DNA from: Vulcanimicrobiota bacterium
Lineage (GTDB): Bacteria > Vulcanimicrobiota > Xenobia > Xenobiales > JADMJV01
Direction of reading: 5' to 3'
DNA: 41,563 bases
Assembly: GCA_017307785.1 (NCBI GenBank)
Contig: JAFKGI010000060.1
Location: 1-41,563 of the forward strand
The notes beneath the pieces were generated by a model, which ran no database searches, was not told where the DNA came from, and worked only from the letters and a program-made list of their open reading frames with translations. The position numbers and the translations under genes are program-made. Numbering within the stretch: the stretch's first letter is position 1; each line of letters begins with the position of its first letter. Shown in pieces: positions 6,943-14,890 of the stretch.

Positions 6943-9230
6943 GTTCGGCGCTTGGGCTTGAGTTCTTCGGCTTGAGGAGCCAGGGGATTTTCCGGCCAGG
7001 GGTGGCGCGGGTAGCGTCGGCACAGCTCTTGGCGCACCTTGGGGTAGTGGCGTTGCCAGAAACCGGCCAGATCCTCGGTGATTTGCACCGGTCGAAAGTT
7101 TGGGGCCAGTAGCTGCAAGACCAGCGGGATGCGTCCCGAGGCCAGTTGCGGGCCCTGAGCCAGGCCGAAGAAGTCGACCAGTTTAGAAGCGATCCAGGGT
7201 TTCTGGCCTTCCTCGTAGTGCACTTCGGCTCGGCGCCGCGGGCTAAGCTGCACGAATTCGGGACAGAGCTCGATCAAGCGGCGGCGCAGATGGGCCGGCA
7301 CGCAGTCCCCCCAGCGCTGGCCTTTCAAGTTGTCCAGGGAAGTGGCTTTCAGGCACACCTCGTCCAGCCACGCCTCCATCCCGGGCAGGGGAAACATGTT
7401 GGGGTCGGCCGTCTTGGCCCAGTGGTGGCGTACCTGCCAGCGAGCGAACTGGGCTTCCTGGTCGCGCCACCAACCGCTCTCCAACACCTTGCGACGTAAG
7501 ATGGCGGCCACTTCGGGCCCTGGTTGGGCGCGACGCCGCGACTGTTCCAGCACCAGTTCCCCGTAGCGCAATTGATTCTGTTTTTCCACCCGGCCGCTGG
7601 CATCGTTCCACTCGAAGACTTTCACCTCGTTGAATTCAGGTCGGTCCAGCAACAGCTCGGGCTCCAGCGTCTGGTAGGCCATCAGGCGCACGCGCTTATC
7701 GCCGTCCAGCTCCAGCTGCAGAGCCAGAAGCCAGGGGTTGTGGGGCATGGGTTGCTGCAAACGATAGCCGCTGCCATCGCACAGCACCAGGTCTTGATTG
7801 CGGCGTACCTGACCGACGCGGTCGGGGAAAGCGGCCAGGAGGGCGCTGTCCAGATCGCTCAGGGCGAAGCGCTCACTGACGCGAAGCTGTCGTTCTTCCG
7901 GCAGTGCCGGTGCCCGGCTGTGCAGATACTGGTCCAGGTCAGGCCGTTGGGTGTCCCCGCCGCGGCCCAGCCAGGCGGCGGCGCGCGCTCCTTGCGGACC
8001 GGGGCAGGCCAGCAGAAAGCGAGCCAGTCTCGGCTCCAGCGGAACCTGGGCCATGGCTTTGCCCAAATCGCTGAGGCCCTGGCCCTGGCAGGCCCCCAGC
8101 TGACCCAGGAGTCGCAGGGCCGCTTCCCAGGCGGCCTCGGGAGGAGCGTCCAGCCAGGCCAAATCGGGTCGACCGAGCTGCAACCAGAACAGGGCCAGGC
8201 CTGACAGATCGGATCGGAGAATCTCGGGCGTTTCCATGGCGGGACGGGCGGCAAAGCTGTTCTGGGAATAGAGTCTCAGGCATTGACCGGGACCCAGTCG
8301 GCCGGCGCGGCCGGCTCTCTGGATGGCGGCGAACTGAGAGATTCTCTGGGTTTCCAGACGACTCAGCGAAGCTCCGGGAGGTTGCACGAGCGAACGGGCC
8401 CAGCCGGAATCGACCACCCACTGCACGCCCGGAACGGTCAGGGAAGTCTCGGCCACGTTGGTGGTCAGCACCCAGCGCTTCTCGGCCGGGTCGGCTCCCA
8501 GCACCTGGTCCTGTTCGGCCGGCGTGAGGCTACCGTGCAGAATCTGTAGTCGAGCTTTGCAGCGAGTGGCGGCGGCGCTGATCCCCTCGGCCTGGCGCCG
8601 GATCTCACCCATGCCGGCCAGAAAAACCAGTCCGCTGCCCTGAGTCTGGGGCAGAATTTGCGAGAGGGTGGCCTGTGGCTCGTAGCCCATCGCCACGGGA
8701 AAGAGCGGAGTCTCACAGCGTACCAGAGGGACTTCGCCGAGTTTTTCGGCCAGATCCGGCGGCAGGGTTGCCGACATGATCAGCACTTTGCATTGGGACT
8801 GACTGCGCAGCCAGGCCAGGGCCAGGTCGTTGTCCAGCGAGCGTTCGTGAAATTCGTCCAGGATCACCAGGTCGACGTTTTTGAGTCCGGGATTGTCCAG
8901 CAGTCTTCGGGCAAAGACGCCCTGGGTCATGTATATCAACCGGGTCTTGGGACCGACGCGACTGTCCAGGCGTACCTGATAGCCGACCGTTTCGCCCAGT
9001 GGTTGAGCGAGCAATTCGGAAACCCAGCGGGCAGAGTAGCGCGCGGCCAGACGCCGAGGTTCCAAGACCCAGACTTCGCCGCCGAAGTGCTCCAGACAGG
9101 CCGGAGGCACGCGGGTGGTTTTGCCGGTTCCCGGCGGGGCTTCCAGCACCACCAGGCGATGCTGACTGAGCTTCTGGAGAAGGTCAGCCAGGACGGCCGT
9201 TATGGGGAGGTCTTGAGCGGCTTGTTGCAT
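6939..9230 (-). CDS. hrpB: ATP-dependent helicase HrpB (DEAH-like)
   Basis: Superfamily 2 helicase motifs are clear: motif I APPGTGKTT (31-39), motif Ia EPRRLAAR, motif II DEFH (125-128, the HrpB variant of DEAH), motif III SATL, and motifs V-VI in TNVAETSLTVPGV and QRAGRAGR. The long C-terminal half has the HrpB-specific region ending with PNFRPVQITEDLAGFW, YPKVR and ELCRRYPRHPWPENP. At 763 residues it is somewhat shorter than the usual ~800-840. HrpB is a probable RNA helicase of unclear cellular role. The start ATG overlaps the 3' end of the DTW gene by 31 bp, indicating coupled expression. Confidence 0.95.
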   Translation of the reverse strand: MQQAAQDLPITAVLADLLQKLSQHRLVVLEAPPGTGKTTRVPPACLEHFGGEVWVLEPRRLAARYSARWVSELLAQPLGETVGYQVRLDSRVGPKTRLIYMTQGVFARRLLDNPGLKNVDLVILDEFHERSLDNDLALAWLRSQSQCKVLIMSATLPPDLAEKLGEVPLVRCETPLFPVAMGYEPQATLSQILPQTQGSGLVFLAGMGEIRRQAEGISAAATRCKARLQILHGSLTPAEQDQVLGADPAEKRWVLTTNVAETSLTVPGVQWVVDSGWARSLVQPPGASLSRLETQRISQFAAIQRAGRAGRLGPGQCLRLYSQNSFAARPAMETPEILRSDLSGLALFWLQLGRPDLAWLDAPPEAAWEAALRLLGQLGACQGQGLSDLGKAMAQVPLEPRLARFLLACPGPQGARAAAWLGRGGDTQRPDLDQYLHSRAPALPEERQLRVSERFALSDLDSALLAAFPDRVGQVRRNQDLVLCDGSGYRLQQPMPHNPWLLALQLELDGDKRVRLMAYQTLEPELLLDRPEFNEVKVFEWNDASGRVEKQNQLRYGELVLEQSRRRAQPGPEVAAILRRKVLESGWWRDQEAQFARWQVRHHWAKTADPNMFPLPGMEAWLDEVCLKATSLDNLKGQRWGDCVPAHLRRRLIELCPEFVQLSPRRRAEVHYEEGQKPWIASKLVDFFGLAQGPQLASGRIPLVLQLLAPNFRPVQITEDLAGFWQRHYPKVRQELCRRYPRHPWPENPLAPQAEELKPKRRT

Positions 9231-9835
9231 TGACGATAGTAGGCTTCTACGAAGCGGTCAAAGACCTGCAGCAGCGGAGCCCCGATTTCTTCGCCCTCCA
9301 GATACCAGAGCGCGTGGCCGATGGCTTCTAAAGTGGCGCTGGTGTTGGCCATAGGGGGACGACGCAGGCGGGCGCGCGGGGGGATCTCTTTGAAACTGAC
9401 CCGCGGCATGTGGGCTACCGGCTCCAGACGATGAGACATGCGGCGAGCCTGAGACCAGGTGCCGTCCAGGATGATCAGATTCTCAAAGGGTAGGGGAGGC
9501 GGGCCGGAGCCCAGGTCGTGCACTGGCGGGCCGTTGGGGTCGGGTTTGCCGCTGTGATCCAGGGCTTCCGGAAACAGCAGGTAGCCGGCGCGCGGCACCT
9601 CGGAAAAATCCAGCGGATAGAAGCGGTCTCCGTAGTGCAGCAGCTTGGAGCGTTCCAGCGCGCGAATGGCCAGCCGGGCCGTGTTGGTGCTCTTGCGGTG
9701 CTCACGTACGTGGCGCACGATCCAGACCTTGATTTTGTTGGGGATGCGGGGGATTTCTTGACAAATACAAAACGCCGGCAGCAAAAAGCAGCCGGCGCAA
9801 CGATTTTCCCAAGGCTCTTCTGGTGGTTTCTCCAC
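9200..9835 (-). CDS. DTW-domain tRNA-uridine aminocarboxypropyltransferase (TapT-like)
   Basis: The 211-residue protein has the N-terminal Cys cluster RCAGCFLLPAFCIC (C13, C16, C23, C25), then HVREHRKSTNTARL, and the signature LDGTWSQARRM (D124-W127) that names the DTW family. Family members transfer the 3-amino-3-carboxypropyl group from S-adenosylmethionine to a tRNA uridine (acp3U, position 47 in E. coli TapT). The Cys cluster probably binds zinc. It lies upstream of hrpB with overlapping ends, placing two RNA-related genes in one unit. Whether the target is U47 or another uridine cannot be told from sequence. Confidence 0.88.
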   Translation of the reverse strand: MEKPPEEPWENRCAGCFLLPAFCICQEIPRIPNKIKVWIVRHVREHRKSTNTARLAIRALERSKLLHYGDRFYPLDFSEVPRAGYLLFPEALDHSGKPDPNGPPVHDLGSGPPPLPFENLIILDGTWSQARRMSHRLEPVAHMPRVSFKEIPPRARLRRPPMANTSATLEAIGHALWYLEGEEIGAPLLQVFDRFVEAYYRQCNKPLKTSP

Positions 9836-9851
9836 CGCTCAGGCTTTGGTC

Positions 9852-10532
9852 TTACGGGTTGTTTGTCCTGGTTTTAACGCGCAGGTGGTGGCGTAGAGCC
9901 ACTTCCCACAGTTCTTGACGCTCGCCTTCGGGAAAATCTACAAACTCGACCTCGGTCGCGTACTTCTTCCGTTCCGAGAGGGTTTCGCTCTTTACCGCTT
10001 TGACTTGAGCGCCCAGCGGCTGGCTGCGGTTGGGTAACTTGAGGTGGATTTCTAGATTGGTTTGACTGGGGATAGACACATTGGTCTGCAACGTCAGTCC
10101 CTTACGTCCCACCGCGATGACTTCGGCCGCTTGCTTATAGGGCGAGCGACTGGCCTGGTAATCGACGCTGGTCGCGTAGTCGAGCTTCTCTTCCTCATCG
10201 AAACTCGGCACCTGGAGGTTGTCCAATTGATCCGCATTGGCGGGCATACTGACTTCGAGCCCTCTGGCTTCGTTGGCGTGGATGTTGGCCACGTAACTGA
10301 AAAACCAGGGGGGAGAGAGACTGCAGATGCGTACCTTGACGCCCGGGCCTAATTTACTCTGGCTACTGGAGTTGCATTCGATCAGCAGGGTCTTCTTTTT
10401 GATTTCGCTGACCTTGCCGTACAGGATCGTTTCTTTGACGCCGGGCTCTGACCACTCGACCTCGACCACTTGACCTACTTGAGGTCGAAACTGACCGCTT
10501 TTCTTGAACAGACTGTTGATGAGTCCGCGCAT
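9852..10532 (-). CDS. PilZ-like (YcgR-type) protein
   Basis: The 226-residue protein has an N-terminal YcgR-like beta domain (VGQVVEVEW...ILYGKVSEIKKKTLLIE) and a C-terminal region ending in KKYATEVEFVDFPEGERQELW, the pattern of a PilZ domain. The c-di-GMP-binding RxxxR and D/NxSxxG motifs are not evident; the corresponding place reads SRSPYKQAAEV and VGRKGLTLQT. It may therefore be a degenerate PilZ protein that does not bind c-di-GMP. An AGGAG lies upstream of ATG 10532, and a strong promoter at 10598-10626 drives it. It is followed 16 bp later by the DTW gene, so the three minus-strand genes probably form one operon. Confidence 0.7.
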   Translation of the reverse strand: MRGLINSLFKKSGQFRPQVGQVVEVEWSEPGVKETILYGKVSEIKKKTLLIECNSSSQSKLGPGVKVRICSLSPPWFFSYVANIHANEARGLEVSMPANADQLDNLQVPSFDEEEKLDYATSVDYQASRSPYKQAAEVIAVGRKGLTLQTNVSIPSQTNLEIHLKLPNRSQPLGAQVKAVKSETLSERKKYATEVEFVDFPEGERQELWEVALRHHLRVKTRTNNP

Positions 10533-10597
10533 TTTGGTTCCACTCCTATTTGCCCCAGTCGAGGCCGAGACTACTTTTTTATGTGTGTCTGTGATCT

Positions 10598-10626
10598 ATA
10601 TTACAGTTTGTCAGTTTAACTGTCAA
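10598..10626 (-). promoter_or_regulatory. Sigma-70-type promoter of the pilZ-like/DTW/hrpB unit
   Basis: Read on the minus strand, a perfect TTGACA (10626-10621) is followed after exactly 17 nt by TAATAT (10603-10598), 66 bp before ATG 10532. The spacer contains the near-palindrome CAGTTTAACTG and a repeated GTCAGTTTA, which could be a regulator site. Confidence 0.8.
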
Positions 10627-10667
10627 TTATCGGACGATGGTCAGTTTACGTAATTGTTACATACCTA

Positions 10668-10697
10668 CTACCCGGCCTGAGGTATCCTCTTGGGTAG
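10668..10697 (+). promoter_or_regulatory. Nested stem-loop in the deiminase leader
   Basis: An outer stem CTACCC / GGGTAG encloses an inner stem GAGG / CCTC with a TAT loop. It ends 8 nt before the AAAGGAAGG ribosome-binding site (10705-10713) of the deiminase gene. It could be a leader structure or operator; no terminator T run follows. Confidence 0.45.
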
Positions 10698-10721
10698 ACT
10701 ACACAAAGGAAGGTCCCCTTC

Positions 10722-12242
10722 ATGACTCTCCAACCTCTCTCTTCCAGCGCGGCACTCCCCAAGGCTGCTCCCGTCAGCGCCAAGCCCGCGCCCGCGGCCA
10801 CCGAGGCCGTCCAGTCCGACTCTTTTCAGGTTAGCTCCAAACAGGACACCACCACCCCGCCCGTCGCCAGCAACAACCCGCGCGAGTTGGGTGAGAAGCA
10901 GTTCGCTGACAGTTTCGGCCGCGTCAAGCACCTGGCCCTGATGCTCAGCAGCTACGCCAGCGGTGCGACCCGCACCCAGATGCTGGGAGCCTATCAGACC
11001 CTCTTCACTCGCATGGAGCCGGACACCAAGTTCACCATCGCAGTGGGCAGCTCGCGCGACCGCAAGGACGTCGAAGACATGATGAAGCGGGCCAATGTGG
11101 CCAATCCGGAGCGCATCGAGTTCGTCGATCCGCAGGCCGGCAGTCTGACCGTTTGGGCCCGCGACATGATGGTGCCGCTGCAGTTGACCCAGGACAGCAA
11201 CCGCACCGCCTTGCTCGAGCAAACGCCCCTGCACAACTGGCACGACAACGACTCGGCCGTGCCCGGCGCCATCTGCGCCGTCAATCCTCAGATCTTGCTC
11301 GACCAGGACAAGCGCATCGTCACCGACGGTGGCGACGTTCAGGCCAACACCAAAGAAAGCTTCGTCGGCTACTACAGTCTGGCCGCCACCGCCAAGCAGA
11401 TGGCCAACCGCGTCGAAAGCGACCCGGAGCTGAAGGCCAAGTTCGTGGCCGACTTCGAGCAGCGCACCGGCAAGAAAGTGGTGGACGCGGACAAAGGCGT
11501 CACTTTCCCCTTCCGCATGGAAGAGCGCGAAACCGACAACCCCGAAGCGCTGCAGTGGGCGCTGGTGGAAAACCCCAAGTTCAAACCCGCCGCTCTGGGC
11601 CCCAACCAGACCACCTCGGCCAAGATGTATGAGGAAGAAGCCAAGAAGCTTTTCGAAGAGAAGTTCGGCAAGCCGGTCACCGTGCTGGGAGCCGACAATC
11701 CGAATACGCCGCACGTTGAGGAGCCGGCCACCGACCACATGGACATGGGCTGCACGCCCATCGACGACAACACCTTCCTGGTGGGCGACCCCGGCCTGGC
11801 CAAGCAGATCGTCTCCAAGATGACCGACCGGGAAATCGACGACGCCGAACGCATCCTCAGCGAGTCGGCCGGCAAACCGGTACGCCTGCCCCGCGCCGGC
11901 GACCGCAACCGCGACAATCAGGAAGACTTTGACGCCTATGCCAGCACTCTGAAGGAAAAAGGCTACAACGTCATCCGCGTTCCCCACGCCGAACCAGGTC
12001 TCTCGAGATCTTACCTCTCGTACAATAATTGCTTGATGGAAAGATTCACTAAGGAGGATGGTTCCGACGTGAGACGAGTGTTTTTGCCAGTCTATGGCAT
12101 CCCGAAGCTCGACGACGCGGCCACCAAGATCTGGGAATCGCAGAACTTCGAGGTCATCCCCATGGAACTGGGCGCGCTCTCCCAGCGCTGGGGCGCACTG
12201 CGCTGCGTCAGCAACTGGCTGGACCGCTCCCCTCACGCCTAA
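10722..12242 (+). CDS. Pentein-fold arginine/agmatine deiminase-like hydrolase
   Basis: The start ATG has an excellent AAAGGAAGG at 8 nt. Residues 1-60 are low-complexity Ala/Pro/Ser. The rest resembles the guanidine-modifying pentein superfamily: WARDMM (D148) corresponds to the WARD motif of agmatine deiminases and peptidyl-arginine deiminases, TDGGDVQ to the GGD loop, DHMDMG (H339, D341) to the catalytic HxD, and WGALRC (C495) near the C-terminus to the catalytic Cys. The triad therefore looks intact. The substrate is unknown; agmatine, free arginine and peptidyl-arginine are all possible. The ~506-residue length exceeds agmatine deiminase (~370). No signal peptide is visible. The stop codon directly abuts the aminotransferase start, so the two probably act together. 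Confidence 0.7.
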   Translation: MTLQPLSSSAALPKAAPVSAKPAPAATEAVQSDSFQVSSKQDTTTPPVASNNPRELGEKQFADSFGRVKHLALMLSSYASGATRTQMLGAYQTLFTRMEPDTKFTIAVGSSRDRKDVEDMMKRANVANPERIEFVDPQAGSLTVWARDMMVPLQLTQDSNRTALLEQTPLHNWHDNDSAVPGAICAVNPQILLDQDKRIVTDGGDVQANTKESFVGYYSLAATAKQMANRVESDPELKAKFVADFEQRTGKKVVDADKGVTFPFRMEERETDNPEALQWALVENPKFKPAALGPNQTTSAKMYEEEAKKLFEEKFGKPVTVLGADNPNTPHVEEPATDHMDMGCTPIDDNTFLVGDPGLAKQIVSKMTDREIDDAERILSESAGKPVRLPRAGDRNRDNQEDFDAYASTLKEKGYNVIRVPHAEPGLSRSYLSYNNCLMERFTKEDGSDVRRVFLPVYGIPKLDDAATKIWESQNFEVIPMELGALSQRWGALRCVSNWLDRSPHA

Positions 12243-13352
12243 ATGCCTGAAGTCTCCAGCCACGTTCGCTCGCTGAAACAGTCTGTCTACGCGAGCCTGG
12301 CCGAAAAGATGAAGGCTCTGCCCGAGCCTCCCATCGGGCTGCACCTGGGTGACACTTACGCTGTCCCCCCGGCTGCGGCCCGCTGGGAAGGGCTCGATTT
12401 GAGCAGCCCGGGCAACTACCGTTACAGTCACCCTTCGGGTCTGCCAGTATTACTGGAAGAACTGGCAACCAAGCTGGTTCGCGAGAACGGCCTGGCCGCC
12501 ACGGCCGATTGGGTCCAGGTCACCTGCGGGGCCACCCACGCCCTGCACAGCGCCGTGCACACCTTGCTGCAGCCGGACGACGGAATCCTCATTCTCTCGC
12601 CCTACTGGCCGCTTTTCGGCGGCATGGTGCGCTGCCTGGGCGCGGTCGAGCACGAAGTGACCTTCGAAGACCTGGAAATGCGACCTGGGGTTAAAGCCCT
12701 TTATTTCGCCAATCCCAACAACCCCGACGGCCGCGTCTACACCCGGGAAGAACTGGAACGCCTGGCCAGCTTCGCCTGCGAGCATGACCTCTGGGTCATC
12801 AGCGACGAATGCTATGAGCATTACCTCTACGACGGCAACCGCCATATCAGCATCGCCAGTCTGCCCGGCATGTCGGAGCGAACCGTCAGCGTCTACTCTT
12901 TCTCCAAGAGCTATGCCATGGCCGGGCATCGCGTCGGCTACCTGTGCGCTCACCCTCAGGTCATGCTCTGGCTGCGTCGACTGACCAATCACAGCATCTA
13001 CAACCTGAGTCCCAGCCTGCAGAAAGCCGCGCTGGCGGTGCTGAGAGAGGGTGATGCCTTCGTGAAAGAGTGGAGCCCGCAATATGCCAGCGCCCGCAAC
13101 CGCATGGCCGAGGTGGTCCACGCCCCCAAGCCGCAAGGCGGGGCCTACTTCTTTCCTCGCTTCGAAAATGCGGAACGGGCCTGGGACTTCGTGGAGCGCG
13201 CCCTGCAGGCGGGAGTGGCTGTCGCTCCCGGAGCGGCTTTCGGGGACGCCTACGCAAACTACGTGCGCATCTGTTTTACCTGCGTGGATGAGCCCACCCT
13301 GGAAAAGGCCTGTGTGATTCTGGGCCGATTGGGGCACAATCAGGGCGGATGA
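12243..13352 (+). CDS. PLP-dependent aminotransferase (class I/II, aspartate-aminotransferase fold)
   Basis: The 369-residue protein has the fold-type I markers in order: the YRYSHPSG substrate loop, NPNNPDG (N160), SDECYEH (D188, which pairs with the pyridine nitrogen) and the PLP lysine K222 in SFSKSYAMAGHR. A C-terminal VRICF probably contains the carboxylate-binding Arg. The amino-group donor cannot be deduced. Its ATG follows the deiminase TAA with no gap, suggesting a shared pathway, for example deamination followed by transamination of an arginine-derived compound (inference). Its own TGA overlaps the antitoxin ATG. Confidence 0.85.
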   Translation: MPEVSSHVRSLKQSVYASLAEKMKALPEPPIGLHLGDTYAVPPAAARWEGLDLSSPGNYRYSHPSGLPVLLEELATKLVRENGLAATADWVQVTCGATHALHSAVHTLLQPDDGILILSPYWPLFGGMVRCLGAVEHEVTFEDLEMRPGVKALYFANPNNPDGRVYTREELERLASFACEHDLWVISDECYEHYLYDGNRHISIASLPGMSERTVSVYSFSKSYAMAGHRVGYLCAHPQVMLWLRRLTNHSIYNLSPSLQKAALAVLREGDAFVKEWSPQYASARNRMAEVVHAPKPQGGAYFFPRFENAERAWDFVERALQAGVAVAPGAAFGDAYANYVRICFTCVDEPTLEKACVILGRLGHNQGG

Positions 13353-13570
13353 TTACCGTAAGCGTGGCCGAGGCCAAAAAGAGACTGACGGAACTGCTCG
13401 ACAAGATGGAACAGGGCGAGGAAGTGATTATCGCTCGCGCCGGAAGACCGGTGGCCCGCTTGCAGAGCTACGAAGCCAAAGGCCGCAAGCCCGGCTTCCT
13501 GGGCCAGGAATATCGCCTTCCTGACGACTTCAACTCGCTGGACCTGGAAATCGCAGCGGCTTTCTCGTGA
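13349..13570 (+). CDS. Phd/YefM-family antitoxin
   Basis: The 73-residue protein MITVSVAEAKKRLTELLDKM... with EEVIIARAGRPVARL is a standard Phd/YefM N-terminal fold, which binds the operator DNA and, through its C-terminus, the toxin. The ATG overlaps the TGA of the aminotransferase (ATGA), and its own TGA overlaps the toxin GTG (GTGA). The pair is therefore placed as the tail of a metabolic operon with no room for a promoter of its own unless this lies in the aminotransferase coding region. Confidence 0.88.
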   Translation: MITVSVAEAKKRLTELLDKMEQGEEVIIARAGRPVARLQSYEAKGRKPGFLGQEYRLPDDFNSLDLEIAAAFS

Positions 13571-13947
13571 GACTGCTGCTCGACACCCACGTGTTGATCT
13601 GGTGGGCCACCGACGATCCGCGCATGTCCGATGAATGCCGGCTGCTGCTGGGCGATGAACAGAACGAGGTCTTCTTCTCCAGCATCTCTATCTGGGAAGT
13701 CGCCATCAAGCACGCCAAAGGAGTTCTCAAAATTCCGCCCGACTTACTCGACGCGGGAGCCCGACAAAACGGCTTGCAGGCCCTCAGTTTCACCTGGCTG
13801 CACGCCCAGCAAATCGCTTTCCTGCCCGACCATCACCAGGACCCCTTCGATCGCGCCCTGATTGCGCAGGCCATGTGCGAACCCATGACGCTGGTCTCCA
13901 AAGACCGCTGGTTCACTAATTACCCGGTCAATTTGTTGACGGTCTAA
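13567..13947 (+). CDS. PIN-domain toxin (VapC-like ribonuclease)
   Basis: The 126-residue protein has the PIN acidic residues: LLDTHVLIWW (D6), SIWEVAIK (E near 43) and DPFDRALIAQA (D near 94-97), with a final SKDRWF. This is the PIN subfamily normally paired with Phd-like antitoxins. Such toxins cleave RNA in a Mg2+-dependent manner, often tRNA or rRNA; the target here is unknown. The start is GTG, overlapping the antitoxin stop. The 3' end overlaps the convergent downstream gene by 4 bp. Confidence 0.88.
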   Translation: MRLLLDTHVLIWWATDDPRMSDECRLLLGDEQNEVFFSSISIWEVAIKHAKGVLKIPPDLLDAGARQNGLQALSFTWLHAQQIAFLPDHHQDPFDRALIAQAMCEPMTLVSKDRWFTNYPVNLLTV

Positions 13948-14381
13948 CGGCTGATGCGCTTCAAAATTTCCTGATCCGAAGGCGCCGGAGCAAAGAAGCT
14001 GCCCTCGACCTGCACTCCAAAGAAACCGGCCTTGGCCGACACTTCGGCCTGATCGCCGACGCGGGTGATAAAAGCGTCGACCTTGCGCGAGCCGGCTTCC
14101 CCGCGGTAGTGGGAGACGCCCTGGGCTTCCTGGTCGTCGACCTGCTTCCAGTTCTTGAAGCGCGGGGGATTGATGGAGTCTTCCATCTTGGCCAGCACCG
14201 CCTCGTCGCTGAGCGACTTGTCCATACACGAAATGCCGACCTGGTCGAGGCCCAGGAATCCGTGGTGGGCTTCGCCTTCGAGCCGGCCGTTCTGGCGGTG
14301 AATGGCAGCTTCAGCCTTGGGGCTGCTGCTCTTGTAGCGGGTGGTTCCGGGAACGTCAGATCCTACAGGTTTCCAATTCAT
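13944..14381 (-). CDS. Hypothetical protein
   Basis: The 145-residue soluble protein is of no family I recognise. It has no signal peptide or membrane segment, is rich in charged residues and has a single Cys. The C-terminal half alternates beta-like strands (KVDAFITRVGDQAEVSAKAGFFGVQVEGSFF). It ends convergently on the toxin gene with a 4-bp overlap, and lies 29 bp downstream of the HD-domain gene on the same strand, so it may belong to the sbcDC transcription unit. Confidence 0.6.
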   Translation of the reverse strand: MNWKPVGSDVPGTTRYKSSSPKAEAAIHRQNGRLEGEAHHGFLGLDQVGISCMDKSLSDEAVLAKMEDSINPPRFKNWKQVDDQEAQGVSHYRGEAGSRKVDAFITRVGDQAEVSAKAGFFGVQVEGSFFAPAPSDQEILKRISR

Positions 14382-14410
14382 AGCACCAGCTTAACCAGGC
14401 ACCCTGAAAA

Positions 14411-14890
14411 TTAGCTGACGATGCCCACTTCTTTCTGGCGTTCCCAGGGCCGGCGCAGGGCCAATCGTTTGCCCTCGGCGGTACTCATAAAATTGGGGTC
14501 GCAACTGATCCCGACGCGATCCAAATCCAGCCGGTCCGCGTCCCAGCAGGCCCCGATGGTCGGGTCCGAATGGGTGCGCCCGCGGTCGTGGTCCCGGCAG
14601 GCAAGCATCAGTTTCATCAGCTGCTCGGGCTGCAAAAAGCCGCAGTGCTCGGCCGCATAAAGCGCGGCGCGCGGCCCGTGCTCGGGATCATGGCCTTCCG
14701 ACCAGCGCTGCGAATCGTGCAGCAGGGCAAAGTAACGAACCACCTCGGAATCCCCGCCTAGAAAAGCTCCGTAGGCGGCTACCCGGTCCCAGTGGTCCAC
14801 GGAGTGACACGAGCGCGAACCCAGGCTGAACTGGGCAATCACCCTCTGACGAAACAGCTCATCCAAAGAGCGGATGCAACCTGGGGTCAA
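14411..14890 (-). CDS. HD-domain phosphohydrolase-like protein
   Basis: The 159-residue protein has the HD metal residues in order: H33 in SVDHWDRV, the H58-D59 doublet in FALLHDSQR, HDPEHGPRAA, and D117 in CWDADRLDL. It resembles short HD proteins of unknown substrate (possible phosphohydrolase or nucleotidase). The ATG at 14890 lies within the 3' end of sbcC (32-bp overlap), suggesting coupling, although an internal start is also possible. A nucleic-acid or nucleotide-related role is inferred only from its position after sbcC. Confidence 0.75.
   Translation of the reverse strand: MTPGCIRSLDELFRQRVIAQFSLGSRSCHSVDHWDRVAAYGAFLGGDSEVVRYFALLHDSQRWSEGHDPEHGPRAALYAAEHCGFLQPEQLMKLMLACRDHDRGRTHSDPTIGACWDADRLDLDRVGISCDPNFMSTAEGKRLALRRPWERQKEVGIVS

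Noticed and set aside
10668..12431. Long minus-strand open frame (587 codons) opposite the deiminase gene
   Set aside because: It is antisense to a gene with clear motifs and a strong ribosome-binding site; long antisense frames are expected at this GC content.
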